A stretch of 40,442 bases of DNA from Paracidovorax konjaci (GTDB taxonomy: Bacteria > Pseudomonadota > Gammaproteobacteria > Burkholderiales > Burkholderiaceae_C), in the NCBI RefSeq assembly GCF_900112675.1, contig NZ_FOMQ01000014.1, positions 84,783 to 125,224 on the forward strand, written 5' to 3'. Below the pieces are notes generated by a model. The model was not told where the DNA came from, searched no databases, and worked only from the letters and a program-made list of their open reading frames with translations. The translations under genes were made by a program, and so were the position numbers. Positions 1 to 10,228 of the stretch are shown here, piece after piece (positions within the stretch are counted from its first letter, which is position 1; each line of letters starts with the position of its first letter).

Positions 1-109
1 CTAAATCCGTTGGCCCATAGGTGGGCCCATAGATACCAAGAAAATCGCTCCAAGGCCCGTATTTCCTCATCCTACGGCTCTCACAGTCTCCGCCAGCCTT
101 GAACCAACA

Positions 110-135
110 GACGCCGCCAGGGCGTCTTTTGTTTT
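110..135 (+). terminator. Rho-independent terminator at left edge
   Basis: A six-base-pair stem (GACGCC / GGCGTC) with a five-base loop is followed by TTTTGTTTT. It would end a rightward transcript that begins outside the window. The bases just before it contain CTCCGCCA, like the 3' end of a serine tRNA, but no T-arm is present upstream, so no tRNA is called. Confidence 0.6.
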
Positions 136-253
136 GTGCACGTCCATGGCCCGCCCACTGCCGGGAAACCAGAACGCAGAAGGGGCGGGATCGACGCAAT
201 CCGGATGGGGTGTGGCCGTGCCTCCAACGTGAGCGGCGCGTCGTCGGCAGGCG

Positions 254-1387
254 TTACACGAAATCCGCACGGCCGCGCACTTGGGCCAGCAGGCGGATGT
301 CCTCCCCCACGCGGTCGAGCGATAGAACCTGCAGCTCCAGGCCGTCGGCCAGCGATTCGAGCGGGCCGAACTGGCTGATGCCGCGCCCGGCGCCCAGCAG
401 CCGTGGTGCCTGGTACAGCAGCAGTTCATCGACCAGCCCCGCCGTGACCAGCGCACCGTTGAGTTCGGCGCCGGCCTCCACATGCAGTTCGTTGGCGCCG
501 CGGCGCGCCAGATCCCGCAGCACGGCGCCCAGGTCCACCCGGTTTCCGGTGCTGTCCGGCAGGTAGACCACGGTAGCGCCGTGCGCCGCCAATGCGGCCT
601 CCCGGGATGCGTGCGGCTGTGCGGCATAGACCACCACATCGCGGGCCTGGGCCTGCAGCACCGCGGCTTCGGGCGGCGTGCGCAAACGGCTGTCCACGAT
701 GGCGACCCAGGGCTGCCGGGGCGTGTCGATGCCGCGCACGTCCATGCGCGGATCGTCGGCAAGGATCGTCCCCACGCCGGTCAGGATGGCGCAGGCCCGG
801 GCTCTCCAGGCGTGCACGTCCCTGCGCGCCGGCTCGCCGGTGATCCATTGGCTCACGCCGTTGGGCAGTGCCGTGATGCCGTCGATCGAAGCCGCCACCT
901 TGAGCCGTACCCAGGGAGACCCGCGCACCATGCGGCTCAGGAAACCCAGGTTCAAGGCCTTTGCGGCGGCTGCGCCCGGCCCCACCTCCACGGCAACGCC
1001 TGCGGCGCGCAGGCGCTCGAAACCCCGCCCGCCCACCAGCGGGTTGGGATCGGGCAGGGAGGCGACCACCTTGGCGATGCCGGCCGCTGCCAGCGCATCG
1101 CAACAGGGCCCCGTCCGCCCCTGGTGGGAGCAGGGCTCCAGCGTGACGTACGCAATGGCCCCCTGGGTGGAATGCCCCCGGGCCTGGGCATCCCGCAGCG
1201 CCATGATTTCCGCATGGGCCTCGCCCGCACGCTGGGTACTGCCCGTGCCCAGAACCTCGCCTTCTGCGCTGGCGATCACGCATCCCACCCGGGGGTTGGG
1301 CGACGTCCGGAAAAGACCCTCTGCCGCTTTTTGCAGCGCGAGTTCCATCCATCCGGAAGGGCTGGGAACATCAGCAGCCACGGCCAT
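254..1387 (-). CDS. ribD: RibD, bifunctional pyrimidine deaminase / reductase
   Basis: Second and third steps of riboflavin synthesis: deamination, then side-chain reduction, of the pyrimidine derived from GTP. The 377-residue protein has an N-terminal cytidine-deaminase-like zinc domain (HAE, then PCSHQGRTGPCC carrying the two zinc cysteines) and a C-terminal RibD reductase domain (SQWITGEPARRDVHAWRA, ILADDPRMDVR). Its length fits the family (about 360-380). The frame stays open a further 126 codons upstream, but that part is Arg/Pro/Trp-rich and overlaps pilV on the other strand. The ATG at 1387 has a GGGGG stretch just upstream and gives a normal N-terminus; an ATG at 1405 is also possible. 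It diverges from the pilus operon and I see no FMN riboswitch in the 116-base gap. Confidence 0.95.
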   Translation of the reverse strand: MAVAADVPSPSGWMELALQKAAEGLFRTSPNPRVGCVIASAEGEVLGTGSTQRAGEAHAEIMALRDAQARGHSTQGAIAYVTLEPCSHQGRTGPCCDALAAAGIAKVVASLPDPNPLVGGRGFERLRAAGVAVEVGPGAAAAKALNLGFLSRMVRGSPWVRLKVAASIDGITALPNGVSQWITGEPARRDVHAWRARACAILTGVGTILADDPRMDVRGIDTPRQPWVAIVDSRLRTPPEAAVLQAQARDVVVYAAQPHASREAALAAHGATVVYLPDSTGNRVDLGAVLRDLARRGANELHVEAGAELNGALVTAGLVDELLLYQAPRLLGAGRGISQFGPLESLADGLELQVLSLDRVGEDIRLLAQVRGRADFV

Positions 1388-1503
1388 TGCCCCCGGAAAA
1401 CCCATCCATCGGCCGGCCCGGATGGAGTGAACGGTCAGACCGGCGGCGCAAACGGTCGAAACCGCCCCCCCTTGGGTAAGCAATTTTTCGTAACATCTTC
1501 GGC

Positions 1504-2166
1504 ATGAAACGTCGTAGCACCCCGCATAACCCTTCGCCCCGCACGCTCCGTGCCGGTGCCTTTGGCAAGGCACAGGGCTTTTCGCTGATCGAAGTGCTGG
1601 TGGCCATCGTGGTGCTGTCCTTCGGGATGCTGGGAGTGGTGGGGTTGCAGGCGTATGCCATCCAGGCCAACCGTGACGCCCGCATGCAGGCACAGGCCGC
1701 GAACCTCGCCAGGGAACTGGCCGAAATGATACGGGGCAACAAGGCGGTGGGTGCCAAGACCGCAACGGCGGACAACCCGTATCTGGTCAATCTATCCGGA
1801 ACCATGGCGACGGCACCCACTGAATATTGCCTGTCGGTCTCCAATGCCACCAATGGCTGCACCAGCGCAGCCGCGGTGGCCTCGGCGGAGATGACCGAAT
1901 GGCTGGCCCGGTTGCGTGCAGAACTTCCGGGAGCACGCGTGGTGGTGTGTTTCGACAGCGCTCCCTACAGCAGCACCGGCAAGGGCCAATGGACCTGCAC
2001 CAACAGCACCGATGGAATCGCTGTGATCAAGCTCGGCTGGACCCGCAGTACCACCAACCGCAGCGGAGACAGCGGCACGGCGCTTTTTGAAACAGCGACC
2101 GACTCGGGTTCCGTGCCCTCCCTCATTTTTCCCGTGAGCAGTGGAAATTCGCAAGGCGACGTATGA
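1504..2166 (+). CDS. pilV: Type IV pilus minor pilin PilV
   Basis: Minor pilin that helps prime type IV pilus assembly at the inner membrane. The 220-residue protein has a long leader ending in a class III prepilin site (QG before FSLIEVLVAIVV), with Glu at mature position 5, followed by a hydrophobic helix and the GMLGVVGLQ segment typical of PilV. It is cut and N-methylated by PilD, which is not in this window. It is the first gene of a tightly coupled set, and its stop overlaps the next start by four bases. The assignment as PilV rather than FimU rests on the helix sequence and on position directly before pilW. Confidence 0.92.
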   Translation: MKRRSTPHNPSPRTLRAGAFGKAQGFSLIEVLVAIVVLSFGMLGVVGLQAYAIQANRDARMQAQAANLARELAEMIRGNKAVGAKTATADNPYLVNLSGTMATAPTEYCLSVSNATNGCTSAAAVASAEMTEWLARLRAELPGARVVVCFDSAPYSSTGKGQWTCTNSTDGIAVIKLGWTRSTTNRSGDSGTALFETATDSGSVPSLIFPVSSGNSQGDV

Positions 2167-3227
2167 CCTTCTCCCATTCATCCCGAGGGCCGCGCATGGC
2201 ATCTCAGCGGCTCACCCTGCCGATCCGCCAGCGCGGTCTGACTTTGATCGAACTGATGGTGGCGATGACCATCAGCACGTTCGTGGCGCTGGCCGCCATC
2301 GCCGCATTGATCATTTCCCGCCAAGGCTTCACCAGCGTGGATGCGGAATCGCAATTGCGTGACAACGCACGGTTTGCCATTGAATTGATCCAGCGGCTCG
2401 GCGTGCAGGCGGGCTATAGGGACATCCAATTTGCCGCCACGGTTGCCCCCCCCAACACCACGGGGCTGGCCGCCGATCCCGATCCCAACGTCTTTGGACT
2501 CAACAACAGATCGCGAACAGGGAGCAATGCCTGGGACGAAGGCACTGCCTGGAGCAGCGGCGCAGCCGGCTATGGCAGCGACATTCTTGTTTTGCGCTTT
2601 CAAGTCGCCGCGGCGCCCTGGTCGACGGCATCGTCCCCTGAGTCCGACAAGGCGGTCATCGATTGCTACGGCAGAACGGGCACAGCCTTGCCCACCGATC
2701 GGAACGACCGCATGGTGAGCATCCTGCATGTGGCCACTGGGAGCGACGGTGATCTCTCACTGATGTGTTCCCGCTCTGACACCGGTGCGGCGCCGTTCGA
2801 TGCCCAACCCCTGATCCGTGGCGTGGAGAACTTCCAGGTTCTCTACGGCGTTGACGGCATCGGTCCCGGCAATACCGCGGCCATCGCAGCAGCGTCGGTG
2901 GACTCGGTTCCGGAGCGCTATCTGCGGGCCGACCAGCTCACGGTCAGCGGCAACGATGCCGCCACCAAGGCGAATTGGCGCCAGGTTCGCAGCATCCGCA
3001 TCGGCATGGTGCTGAGGGGCCCTCCGGGTTCTGCCGTGGACAACACCAGCCGAACGCTGTACCCGCTGGGAACGGCCGCGGCCACGGCATCCGCAGCGGC
3101 GGGTTCCGCGTTTGCGGTGGCGGCGGACCCTGGCACCGCGGCCTCAGGCCCAGCGGACGGCCGGTTGCGCCAGACGGTGACCTTCACGATTCACTTGCGG
3201 AATGCACAGGTGGAGAAACGCGGATGA
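2163..3227 (+). CDS. pilW: Type IV pilus minor pilin PilW
   Basis: A 354-residue minor pilin of the PilW family, much longer than a major pilin, as usual for PilW. After a basic leader the prepilin site is RG before LTLIELMVAMTIS; the Glu at position 5 is kept. The globular part is large, polar and rich in Ala/Gly/Asp. PilW, PilV, PilX and the PilE-type minor pilin are thought to form the tip or initiation complex that carries PilY1. It overlaps pilV and pilX by four bases each, so translation is probably coupled. Confidence 0.92.
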   Translation: MTFSHSSRGPRMASQRLTLPIRQRGLTLIELMVAMTISTFVALAAIAALIISRQGFTSVDAESQLRDNARFAIELIQRLGVQAGYRDIQFAATVAPPNTTGLAADPDPNVFGLNNRSRTGSNAWDEGTAWSSGAAGYGSDILVLRFQVAAAPWSTASSPESDKAVIDCYGRTGTALPTDRNDRMVSILHVATGSDGDLSLMCSRSDTGAAPFDAQPLIRGVENFQVLYGVDGIGPGNTAAIAAASVDSVPERYLRADQLTVSGNDAATKANWRQVRSIRIGMVLRGPPGSAVDNTSRTLYPLGTAAATASAAAGSAFAVAADPGTAASGPADGRLRQTVTFTIHLRNAQVEKRG

Positions 3228-3823
3228 CGAACCAAAGCAAAGCCAGGGGCGCCTCCCTGATCATCGTCATGCTGATCCTGATCGTGGTGTCCATCGTGGG
3301 CGTCGGAGGCATCCAGATCGCGACGCTGGCCGAGCGCGCGACCCGCAGCGACAGAGACAAGCAGATTGCCTGGCAAGCCACCGAGGCGGGCCTGCTGGAC
3401 GCCGAATTCGACATCCTGGGCCTGCCTGCGTCGTCCGGCAGCAAACGCGATTCGATATTCAAGCTCAAGGCGACCGACGTCTCGAAATTCATTTCCGGCT
3501 GCGGCAACTCCGGCAACTCCAGAGGGCTGTGCGCGTACAACCCGGCAACCAAGCCGGCCTGGCTGACGGTGGACTTCGAGGCCACCGGCAACAGCGCATC
3601 GACCACGCCCTTCGGGACCTTCACGGAACGCACGTTCCCCTCCGGCAGCGCAGGCATCCAACCGGCCAAACCACCGCGTTACATCATCGAACCCATCCCG
3701 GACCCTTCCTATTCGCGCACCGAAGGTCCGGAAAACATGCGGTACATCTACCGCGTGACGGTCATGGGGTTCGGTCCCAACCCGGACACGCAGACGATGC
3801 TGCAAATGATTTACAGAAACTGA
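3224..3823 (+). CDS. pilX: Type IV pilus assembly protein PilX
   Basis: A 199-residue protein with a short N-terminus (MTNQSKARGASL) followed by a hydrophobic helix (IIVMLILIVVSIVGVGGIQ), then the conserved ATLAERATRSDRDKQIAWQATEAGLLDAE region of PilX, which includes the Ala-Glu-Ala-type stretch common to this family. The cleavage motif is atypical (no Phe, and no Glu at position 5), as is common for PilX. The chosen ATG overlaps the pilW stop; the open frame upstream is read-through inside pilW. It ends seven bases before pilY1. It acts in the pilus initiation and tip complex. Confidence 0.9.
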   Translation: MTNQSKARGASLIIVMLILIVVSIVGVGGIQIATLAERATRSDRDKQIAWQATEAGLLDAEFDILGLPASSGSKRDSIFKLKATDVSKFISGCGNSGNSRGLCAYNPATKPAWLTVDFEATGNSASTTPFGTFTERTFPSGSAGIQPAKPPRYIIEPIPDPSYSRTEGPENMRYIYRVTVMGFGPNPDTQTMLQMIYRN

Positions 3824-3830
3824 GCCGATC

Positions 3831-6800
3831 ATGTTCATGTCACTGCACTCTTTGATGAAGCGCATCCCCAGGCCCCTGCATCGTGCAAGCACCTGGGCGG
3901 TGATCTTGGGCGCACCGGTCGCCGCCATTTCGTTTCTGGCATTCGGCGTGGGCCCCACGGCGCCGAGCATTCCCGTATTGCCGCTGTCGACAGAGCCGCT
4001 GTACGCCAATTCCACGGCGGACAAGCCCACCATGGCCTTGGCGCTTTCGGTGGAATATCCAACCGTAGGCGCGCAATACACGCCCAGCGGAAACATAGAC
4101 AACACCTACTCGAACGCTACCGAATACCTCGGCTATTACGACGCGGAGGCCTGCTACAACTACAACGACAGCCCCACGGAAACCATTCCGTCAGGCTTCA
4201 CGCAATCGGATTACAAACGCTTCGTGCGTTCAGGCGCCGCCACGAACCGGAAGTGCTCCAATGCGTTCAGCGGCAACTTCTTGAACTGGGCCACCAGCTC
4301 CGCCATCGACATGTTGCGGCTGGCCCTGTCGGGTGGCGACAGATACATCGACACCGATGGCCTCACCATCCTGCAGCGCGCCGTCATTCCGAACGGCGAT
4401 CCTGTCTGCATGTGGAACACCACCAACTTCCCGGCCAAGCAACTGCCCAAGGATGGCGGCGGCGCAGGCACCTACTGGGGCGCCGTTCCCACGCGGATGG
4501 TGACGGCAGCCAATGGCAACGACATCTGGGTCGCCAACACGCTGAACCGTGTGTATTTCGGTACGTCCCGAACCGGTGACTGCGGCTCCGGCCCCGCGAA
4601 CTACACATTGGGCGGCCCTGCGGGCGCCAATGTCATGGAAACCCCCGTCCGCTCGGGCACTTCGCTTCCGAACGGGGCATTCCAGTGCATCAACGGCGAA
4701 ACCGGCACCTGCACCTTCACCGGCATCAAGGAGGTCTGGTACGGCGTCAACAACAAGTGGGCGGTAGTGGCCGCCAGCGAAGGGCTGAAGTGCCCGAGCG
4801 GGTGCAACTCCGTACTGGGCGATCCTGCCCCGGGCGTGGGCAAAAAGGTCTACTACGTCAATTACACCGGCACCTGGAGGCCACCCCAGTCGTCCTCGCT
4901 GAACAGCGACGGATTTTTCTATTCCCGCGTCCAGGTCTGCGACTCGACCGGAAGCACGCTGAACGATTCCCGCGATTACAACCTCTGCCGTCAGTATCCC
5001 AGCGGCAACTACAAACCCACCGGGGTGATCCAGAAGTACAGCGACCAATTGAGATTGGCAGCCTTTGGCTATCTGATGGACCCGACGGCCAGCTACAACA
5101 ATGGCCGCTATGGCGGTGTATTGCGCGCCCCGATGAAGTACGTCGGCACGAAGACCTACGATGAGCGCGGCCAGGACAACACGCCCACCGGCGGGAACAG
5201 CGCGGCCGAATGGAATGCGACCACCGGTGTTTTCGTCACCAACCCGGACAACTACACCAACAGCACCGCCGAACTCAATTTCGGGATCAGCGGGGTGATC
5301 AACTATCTGAACAAGTTCGGGCGCACAGGCCCTATTCAGGGCCGGTACAAAACTTACGACCCCGTCGGAGAGCTGCATTACGAAACGCTTCGCTATCTGC
5401 AAGGCCTGGCTCCCAGCTTGGATGCCGTGAGCAACATGTCGACATCGATGTACGACGGGTACCCGGTGTACGCCACCTGGAACGATCCCTACGGCGGAAG
5501 CCGCTCTGCCACCGCGGATTACTCGTGCCTCAAAAGCAACATCGTGGTGATCGGCGACATCAATACCCACGACGGGAACAGGCTGCCCACCCCCAGCGCC
5601 ACGAACAACATCATCGACATCAATGCATGGCGAGGAGTGGTTCAGGCTTTCGAGAAGAACCAGACCTCCGTCACCTATGTGGATGGAAGCGGTGCCACGC
5701 GATCGGTCTCCAATTTCAACGGCACCAACAACAGCGTGCCTTCGGCCTCGGGCACCAGCCAGATCATGGGCTCGGCCTACTGGGCCCACACCCATGACAT
5801 CCGTGGAACAGGCTGGACAGGCACTGGCGGCCCGGCCAAGCAACGCCCGGGTCTGCGCGTGAAGACGTTCCTCTTCGACGTGAATGAGTACGGCGACCAG
5901 AACAACGCCAACACGCGGCGAAACGCCAACCAGTTCTTCATGGCCGCAAAGTACGGCGGTTTCGAAAGCGACCCGTCCAATCCAGGATCCAAGCCTTACA
6001 ACGTCCAGGGCAATCCATTCAAGGACCAGACAGGCACCAACAACAACAACGTCTGGCAGAAGACCAGCGATCCGGGCGAAGCCAGCACCTACTACCTGCA
6101 AAGCAGTGCCCGCGGTGTGCTGAATGCCTTCAATGACATTTTCAGCCGGGCAGCGACCTCCGCCCGGAGCATTGCCGGGGCCAGCGCGGCTTCGCCACGC
6201 ATCAGCACCAGCTCTCCGACGGCCCTCTTCTCTGCAAGATTCGACACCAGCAACTGGAGTGGCGATGTCGTGGCAGAGCCGCTGTCCGTGGACAGCAGCG
6301 GCACGGTCACGGTCGGCGCCAGTTCATGGAGTGCGGCAGACCGGCTCGCCACCATGACCGCGCCAGCCACCAACCGCAATATCTTCGTGGGCGATCCCTC
6401 CAGCACGGCCAACCCGAAAGCCGTGAGCTTCACGTGGGCGACCATCGGCAGCACCTTGCAAGGACAGCTGAACAAGGAGACACCCAGTTCTGCCGCCGAC
6501 TCCCGGGGGCAGACGCGGCTGGATTTCCTGCGGGGAGATCGCTCTCGCGAAGGCAACCCGTTCCGCGTGAGAAGCTCGCTGCTGGGAGATATAGTCAACT
6601 CGGCAGTGGTCTATTCGGGCGCTCCGTCCGCGGCCTTCTCCGGCGCAGGCTACACCGCGTTTGTCAGCGCCAACGCCAACCGCACGAAGGCCGTGTTCGT
6701 GGGTGCCAACGACGGCATGCTGCACAGCTTCAATGCGGCAAATGGCAATGAGCTGTTTGCCTATATCCCGAGCTGGATGGGCCCCAAGCTCTCCGCGCTG

Positions 6801-8213
6801 ACCAGCACCAATTACGCCAACAACCACCAGAGCTATGTCGATGCCTCTCCCGTGATCCGGGAAGCGCAGGTGGCGTCGAATGGCACGGCGACAGACTGGA
6901 AGACGGTGCTGGTTTCAGGGACGGGTGCAGGAGGCCAAGGGGTCTTCGCACTGGACGTATCCGACCCTGGAAGCTTCGACGCGAGCAAGGTGATGTGGGA
7001 GTTCACCCAGAACGATGATGCCGACATGGGCTATGTCGTGGGGCAACCCCAGATCCTGAAACTGCGCACCAACACCACCGGGACTCCCGTCTACCGCTGG
7101 TTCGCAGTGGTCGCGAGTGGTGTGAACAACTACGTCAAGGCGGACAGTGCCGGCAACTATGGCGACGGCAATCCGGCATTGTTCCTGCTGGCCCTGGACA
7201 AGCCTGTGGGCGATGCCTGGGCATTGGGCACGAATTACTACAAAGTCTCCCTGCCGGCCAATGCGGCCCTGAGTGCAACGGCACCCACGGGCGCCATCAA
7301 TTTCAGCGCCCTGTTCGGAGCCAATGCCGAAGTCACCAACATCTACGTCGGTGACCTGCATGGCCGGGTGTGGAAGCTGAACTTCAGCGGCGTGGCGGCC
7401 AGCAACTGGACGACAGCCAACCTTTCTGCTTACCGTAACGGCGGCCTCCCGGCGCCCTTGTTCATTGCCAAGACATCGGGCGGCAACGTTCAGCCGATCA
7501 CGGCGGCGCCTGCCCTGTTCACCGGCCCGCTGGTTCAAGGGTTGGAGACTTTCTATGTCATGGTCGGTACGGGCAAGTTCCTGGAAACGGCAGACACCAC
7601 CTCCACGCAGGTGAATACGATCTACGCGCTCTACGACGACGGGAGCACCGGATCGGTCAGCAACACGGGGGCCATTGCCAGCAGGGCGCGGCTCAAGCAG
7701 GGTTCCATCGACACGACCGCCAAGACCGTCACCGTCCCCGCCTTCACCTGGGGCAAGGCGACGAGCGACAGCGACACGGCCAATCCACGCTCTGGCTGGT
7801 ACGTGGATTTCGTCGGCACCGGCGAAAAACTCGTCAGCGCCATCAGCAACCGCGGCAATTTGATCGCATCTTTCAACACCATCATTCCCGGTGCCTCCGG
7901 GAACCAGGGGGTTTGCAGCAACACGGGCGGTGGCGGCAACAGCTACACCATCAATGTGGGTACAGGGGCCGGAACCTACGTTCCCTCCCAGGTGGGACTG
8001 TTGGGGCCGGGATTGCTGATCGAAAATGAATCGCAGCAAACGCTGAGCGCTTTCGACAGTGCGGGACAGCGGATTCGTACGACCACGCAGAAACGCATCA
8101 ATATCGGCCAGAGCAGCGTGGCTGCCGGTGGGGAAGTGACCATTACGGAGATCATCGGGCGGCTCAGCTGGCGCCAGATCCACAACTACCAGGATTTGAA
8201 GAACACACCATGA
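3831..8213 (+). CDS. pilY1: PilY1-type pilus tip adhesin / assembly factor
   Basis: A very large (1460-residue) secreted protein that sits at the pilus tip and affects adhesion, retraction and surface sensing. An N-terminal hydrophobic segment (about residues 22-40) probably serves for export. The N-terminal third has the betaproteobacterial PilY1 pattern ([23 protein letters not shown] near residue 145). The C-terminal part, from about residue 945 to 1400, is the PilY1 beta-propeller: [36 protein letters not shown] and [15 protein letters not shown] are propeller blades. I do not see a clear MIDAS motif (DxSxS) or the canonical Ca-binding DxDxDGxxD loop described in Pseudomonas PilY1. It lies between pilX and pilE and overlaps pilE by four bases. 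Confidence 0.93.
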   Translation: MFMSLHSLMKRIPRPLHRASTWAVILGAPVAAISFLAFGVGPTAPSIPVLPLSTEPLYANSTADKPTMALALSVEYPTVGAQYTPSGNIDNTYSNATEYLGYYDAEACYNYNDSPTETIPSGFTQSDYKRFVRSGAATNRKCSNAFSGNFLNWATSSAIDMLRLALSGGDRYIDTDGLTILQRAVIPNGDPVCMWNTTNFPAKQLPKDGGGAGTYWGAVPTRMVTAANGNDIWVANTLNRVYFGTSRTGDCGSGPANYTLGGPAGANVMETPVRSGTSLPNGAFQCINGETGTCTFTGIKEVWYGVNNKWAVVAASEGLKCPSGCNSVLGDPAPGVGKKVYYVNYTGTWRPPQSSSLNSDGFFYSRVQVCDSTGSTLNDSRDYNLCRQYPSGNYKPTGVIQKYSDQLRLAAFGYLMDPTASYNNGRYGGVLRAPMKYVGTKTYDERGQDNTPTGGNSAAEWNATTGVFVTNPDNYTNSTAELNFGISGVINYLNKFGRTGPIQGRYKTYDPVGELHYETLRYLQGLAPSLDAVSNMSTSMYDGYPVYATWNDPYGGSRSATADYSCLKSNIVVIGDINTHDGNRLPTPSATNNIIDINAWRGVVQAFEKNQTSVTYVDGSGATRSVSNFNGTNNSVPSASGTSQIMGSAYWAHTHDIRGTGWTGTGGPAKQRPGLRVKTFLFDVNEYGDQNNANTRRNANQFFMAAKYGGFESDPSNPGSKPYNVQGNPFKDQTGTNNNNVWQKTSDPGEASTYYLQSSARGVLNAFNDIFSRAATSARSIAGASAASPRISTSSPTALFSARFDTSNWSGDVVAEPLSVDSSGTVTVGASSWSAADRLATMTAPATNRNIFVGDPSSTANPKAVSFTWATIGSTLQGQLNKETPSSAADSRGQTRLDFLRGDRSREGNPFRVRSSLLGDIVNSAVVYSGAPSAAFSGAGYTAFVSANANRTKAVFVGANDGMLHSFNAANGNELFAYIPSWMGPKLSALTSTNYANNHQSYVDASPVIREAQVASNGTATDWKTVLVSGTGAGGQGVFALDVSDPGSFDASKVMWEFTQNDDADMGYVVGQPQILKLRTNTTGTPVYRWFAVVASGVNNYVKADSAGNYGDGNPALFLLALDKPVGDAWALGTNYYKVSLPANAALSATAPTGAINFSALFGANAEVTNIYVGDLHGRVWKLNFSGVAASNWTTANLSAYRNGGLPAPLFIAKTSGGNVQPITAAPALFTGPLVQGLETFYVMVGTGKFLETADTTSTQVNTIYALYDDGSTGSVSNTGAIASRARLKQGSIDTTAKTVTVPAFTWGKATSDSDTANPRSGWYVDFVGTGEKLVSAISNRGNLIASFNTIIPGASGNQGVCSNTGGGGNSYTINVGTGAGTYVPSQVGLLGPGLLIENESQQTLSAFDSAGQRIRTTTQKRINIGQSSVAAGGEVTITEIIGRLSWRQIHNYQDLKNTP

Positions 8214-8692
8214 AACACATCAAGAACAGCCAGGGCTTCAGCCTGATCGAACTGATGATCGTGGTGGCCATCATCGGCCTGCTTGCTGCCGTTGCGTATC
8301 CTGCCTACACCGACTCCATCCTTAAAGGGCGACGGGCCCAGGGGCGTACGGCCCTGGCCGAACTGCTGCAACAGCAAGAGCGGTACATGACCCAGAACAA
8401 TTGCTACCTGAAGTTCACCAATACCACCGGCACCCTCAGTGCAACCACGTGTGCTGGCGGCACCTCGACGGACGTGCCGTTCAAGGTGTTTTCCGGCGAT
8501 ACGCGCAGTTCCACGGCTTACTGGCTGTCGGCCAAGGAGTGCACCATCAACAACACCGCGGTGGACATGAAGACCTGCGTGCTGGTAGAGGCCGTGCCCA
8601 CCAAGACAGACTCCGATGTAGGAACACTTCAACTGAACAGCTTCGGGCAGAAAACATGCACCGGCAACAAAAAACAACTGTGCTGGCCATGA
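8210..8692 (+). CDS. pilE: Type IV pilin-like minor pilin PilE
   Basis: A 160-residue pilin with a short leader (MKHIKNSQG) cut before [22 protein letters not shown], the canonical class III prepilin signature with Glu5. The middle [23 protein letters not shown] motif and two C-terminal cysteines (TC and LCW) are typical of PilE-type minor pilins that end the pilVWXY1 cluster; it is not the major pilin PilA. Its start overlaps the pilY1 stop and its stop overlaps the fimT start, both by four bases. Confidence 0.9.
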   Translation: MKHIKNSQGFSLIELMIVVAIIGLLAAVAYPAYTDSILKGRRAQGRTALAELLQQQERYMTQNNCYLKFTNTTGTLSATTCAGGTSTDVPFKVFSGDTRSSTAYWLSAKECTINNTAVDMKTCVLVEAVPTKTDSDVGTLQLNSFGQKTCTGNKKQLCWP

Positions 8693-9282
8693 CCGGAATC
8701 GCACGCCGGTTTCGCGCTCGCGGCTTCACGCTCATCGAGCTGATGGTCACGCTCGGCATTGCGGCGATATTGCTGACCCTCGCAGCGCCCAATCTCTCTC
8801 AGTTCCAGAGAAACTCACAGCTGACCTCCGCAACCAACTCGTTGGTCGGCGCGCTCAATGCGGCCCGCGCCGAAGCGATGAAACGGGGCAAGAACACGTT
8901 CGTCGTCCCCACGAGCAATGGCAATGGCAATCAGTGGGCTACCGGCTGGGTGGTCTTTGTGGATATCGACAGATCCCAGGCGTATGAAGCGGGCAATGAC
9001 TTCACCGTGTTGGAGCAACCCGCGCTGCCCGGCTTCATCACGGTGTCCGCCAATGGGACGGCCAATGAGTCTCCCGCCTATGTCATGTTCGACAGTTCAG
9101 GGTACGCTCGCCCGAAAGACGGAAGCTTCTCGAATATGACCATCAATCTCTCCCGCTCCGATCTCTCGGGCGCCAGCCAGATCGCTGAGACCCGAAGAAT
9201 CAAGATTGGCATCACCGGTAGAATCAGCACCTGCAAGCCTGCCAGCAGTTCTGACGCCACCTGCCCAGCCACAGACAGCTGA
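8689..9282 (+). CDS. fimT: GspH/FimT-family pseudopilin
   Basis: A 197-residue GspH/FimT-family minor pilin. The leader [12 protein letters not shown] precedes [22 protein letters not shown]; the next conserved block, [18 protein letters not shown], is the hallmark of FimT/GspH. The C-terminus has the strand-rich globular domain with a closing cysteine pair. The ATG overlapping the pilE stop was preferred to an in-frame ATG at 8656. Last gene of the operon; FimT homologues bind DNA during natural transformation in some species, but that role here is only a possibility. Confidence 0.9.
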   Translation: MTGIARRFRARGFTLIELMVTLGIAAILLTLAAPNLSQFQRNSQLTSATNSLVGALNAARAEAMKRGKNTFVVPTSNGNGNQWATGWVVFVDIDRSQAYEAGNDFTVLEQPALPGFITVSANGTANESPAYVMFDSSGYARPKDGSFSNMTINLSRSDLSGASQIAETRRIKIGITGRISTCKPASSSDATCPATDS

Positions 9283-9327
9283 TCGATACCTGGGGCGCTG
9301 GACGCAATTCCTGCAGCCAGGATCAAT

Positions 9328-9360
9328 GGGAATGTCGCTGCGGCGGGAGCGGCATTTCCC
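9328..9360. terminator. Imperfect hairpin between convergent genes
   Basis: GGGAATGTCGCT pairs imperfectly with AGCGGCATTTCCC around a GC-rich loop. There is no clear T-tract. It sits between the end of the pilus operon and the convergent DUF4142 gene, so it may act as a weak two-way terminator. Confidence 0.35.
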
Positions 9361-9368
9361 GCGCACGG

Positions 9369-9977
9369 TCACGGCTTGCGCGACTTCTCCGTTTTCTCTG
9401 CCGTCACCCCCACGTCGGGCGCCAGTTGCTGCGCCATCTCGAGGTGGTGCTTCAGTGAGGGTAGCGTCTTTTCTGCAAATGCCTTGACCTCCGGATCACG
9501 GGCGTTGCGCACGCCTTTCTCGAAAAGCGCGATGGTGTCCTTGTGTGCCTGCAGGCCCATGGTCTCCGCATAGCGCTTGTCGAAATCGGCACCATCGGCT
9601 GCGTTCAGCAGCTTGAGCTTGGCCTCTTGCACCATCGAGGGGCCGTCCGGTACACGCACATTTTTCGAGGCGGCCAAGGCTGCCAGTTCCTGGTTCACCT
9701 TGGTGTGCTCATCCACCATCTGCTGTGCAAATGCGCGAGTCTTGGGGTTTTGTGCTTTTTGCAGCGCGAGTTGACTGCTCTTGACTTCGGCATGGCCGTT
9801 GTGAGCCGCGTCCTTCAAGAAAGAAGTTTCGGCTTTTGACAGCCGCGATGCAGCAGCCTGGCTGGCCGCATTCTCCGCCGGCCTGGCCGCGCCGGCTCCC
9901 GTTTGCGCGGATGCCCCGGCAATATGGAGCGCACAGCCCACTGCAACAGCAGACAGCAGCAAATGACGATGGTTCAT
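9369..9977 (-). CDS. DUF4142 periplasmic protein
   Basis: A 202-residue protein with a Sec signal peptide (MNHRHLLLSAVAVGCALHIAGASAQ) and an all-helical DUF4142 domain: KAETSFLKDAAHNGHAEVKSSQLALQKA, then ARAFAQQMVDEHTKVNQELAALA and a C-terminal helix pair. The fold resembles ferritin-like DUF305/DUF4142 proteins; the biochemical role is unknown. These genes often respond to general stress. The ATG at 9977 was chosen because GGAGGA lies eight bases upstream and the signal peptide then starts properly; the frame is open 19 more codons. It is separated by 251 bases from the leftward gene upstream. Confidence 0.85.
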   Translation of the reverse strand: MNHRHLLLSAVAVGCALHIAGASAQTGAGAARPAENAASQAAASRLSKAETSFLKDAAHNGHAEVKSSQLALQKAQNPKTRAFAQQMVDEHTKVNQELAALAASKNVRVPDGPSMVQEAKLKLLNAADGADFDKRYAETMGLQAHKDTIALFEKGVRNARDPEVKAFAEKTLPSLKHHLEMAQQLAPDVGVTAEKTEKSRKP

Positions 9978-10228
9978 GACTTTCCTCCGATGGTGGTGAA
10001 AAACCGCGGGGTGCCAACGAGGTGACGCCGCCACGGAACTCTATCGTTCAAGGGCAAAACGTATTCCTGTGGCCCCACCCTTCTGCGTCCCAGGCAAACG
10101 GGGTGCTCTCCTGGCTACGGACAAGCGATTTGAATTTTTTGCCGCTGCAAATCAATGGAGGTCATCCGCAGTGGTGCATCGCGAATTGGCTGCAGACCCT
10201 GGTTGGGATCCGAAGCAGGGCTCTCATC
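9978..10228. other. 251-base gap, probable promoter region of the DUF4142 gene
   Basis: No convincing gene was seen on either strand. It lies upstream of the DUF4142 gene and downstream of the DUF2243 gene, both leftward. The first bases hold the DUF4142 ribosome binding site. I could not assign a clear sigma-70 promoter. Confidence 0.5.

Noticed and set aside
1388-1503. FMN riboswitch upstream of ribD
   Set aside because: The gap is short and shows none of the conserved RFN-element blocks that I could recognise.
1388-1765. N-terminal extension of the ribD reading frame
   Set aside because: It is Arg/Pro/Trp-rich, has no deaminase features and overlaps pilV on the other strand; a good ATG lies at 1387.
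4230-6101. Long open frame (623 codons) antisense to pilY1
   Set aside because: Low-complexity Val/Gly/His-rich translation with no domain; pilY1 on the plus strand is clearly the real gene and the frame is a GC-rich shadow.
6915-8183. Second long antisense frame under pilY1 (422 codons)
   Set aside because: Same reason: no recognisable motif, and codon positions mirror the real gene.
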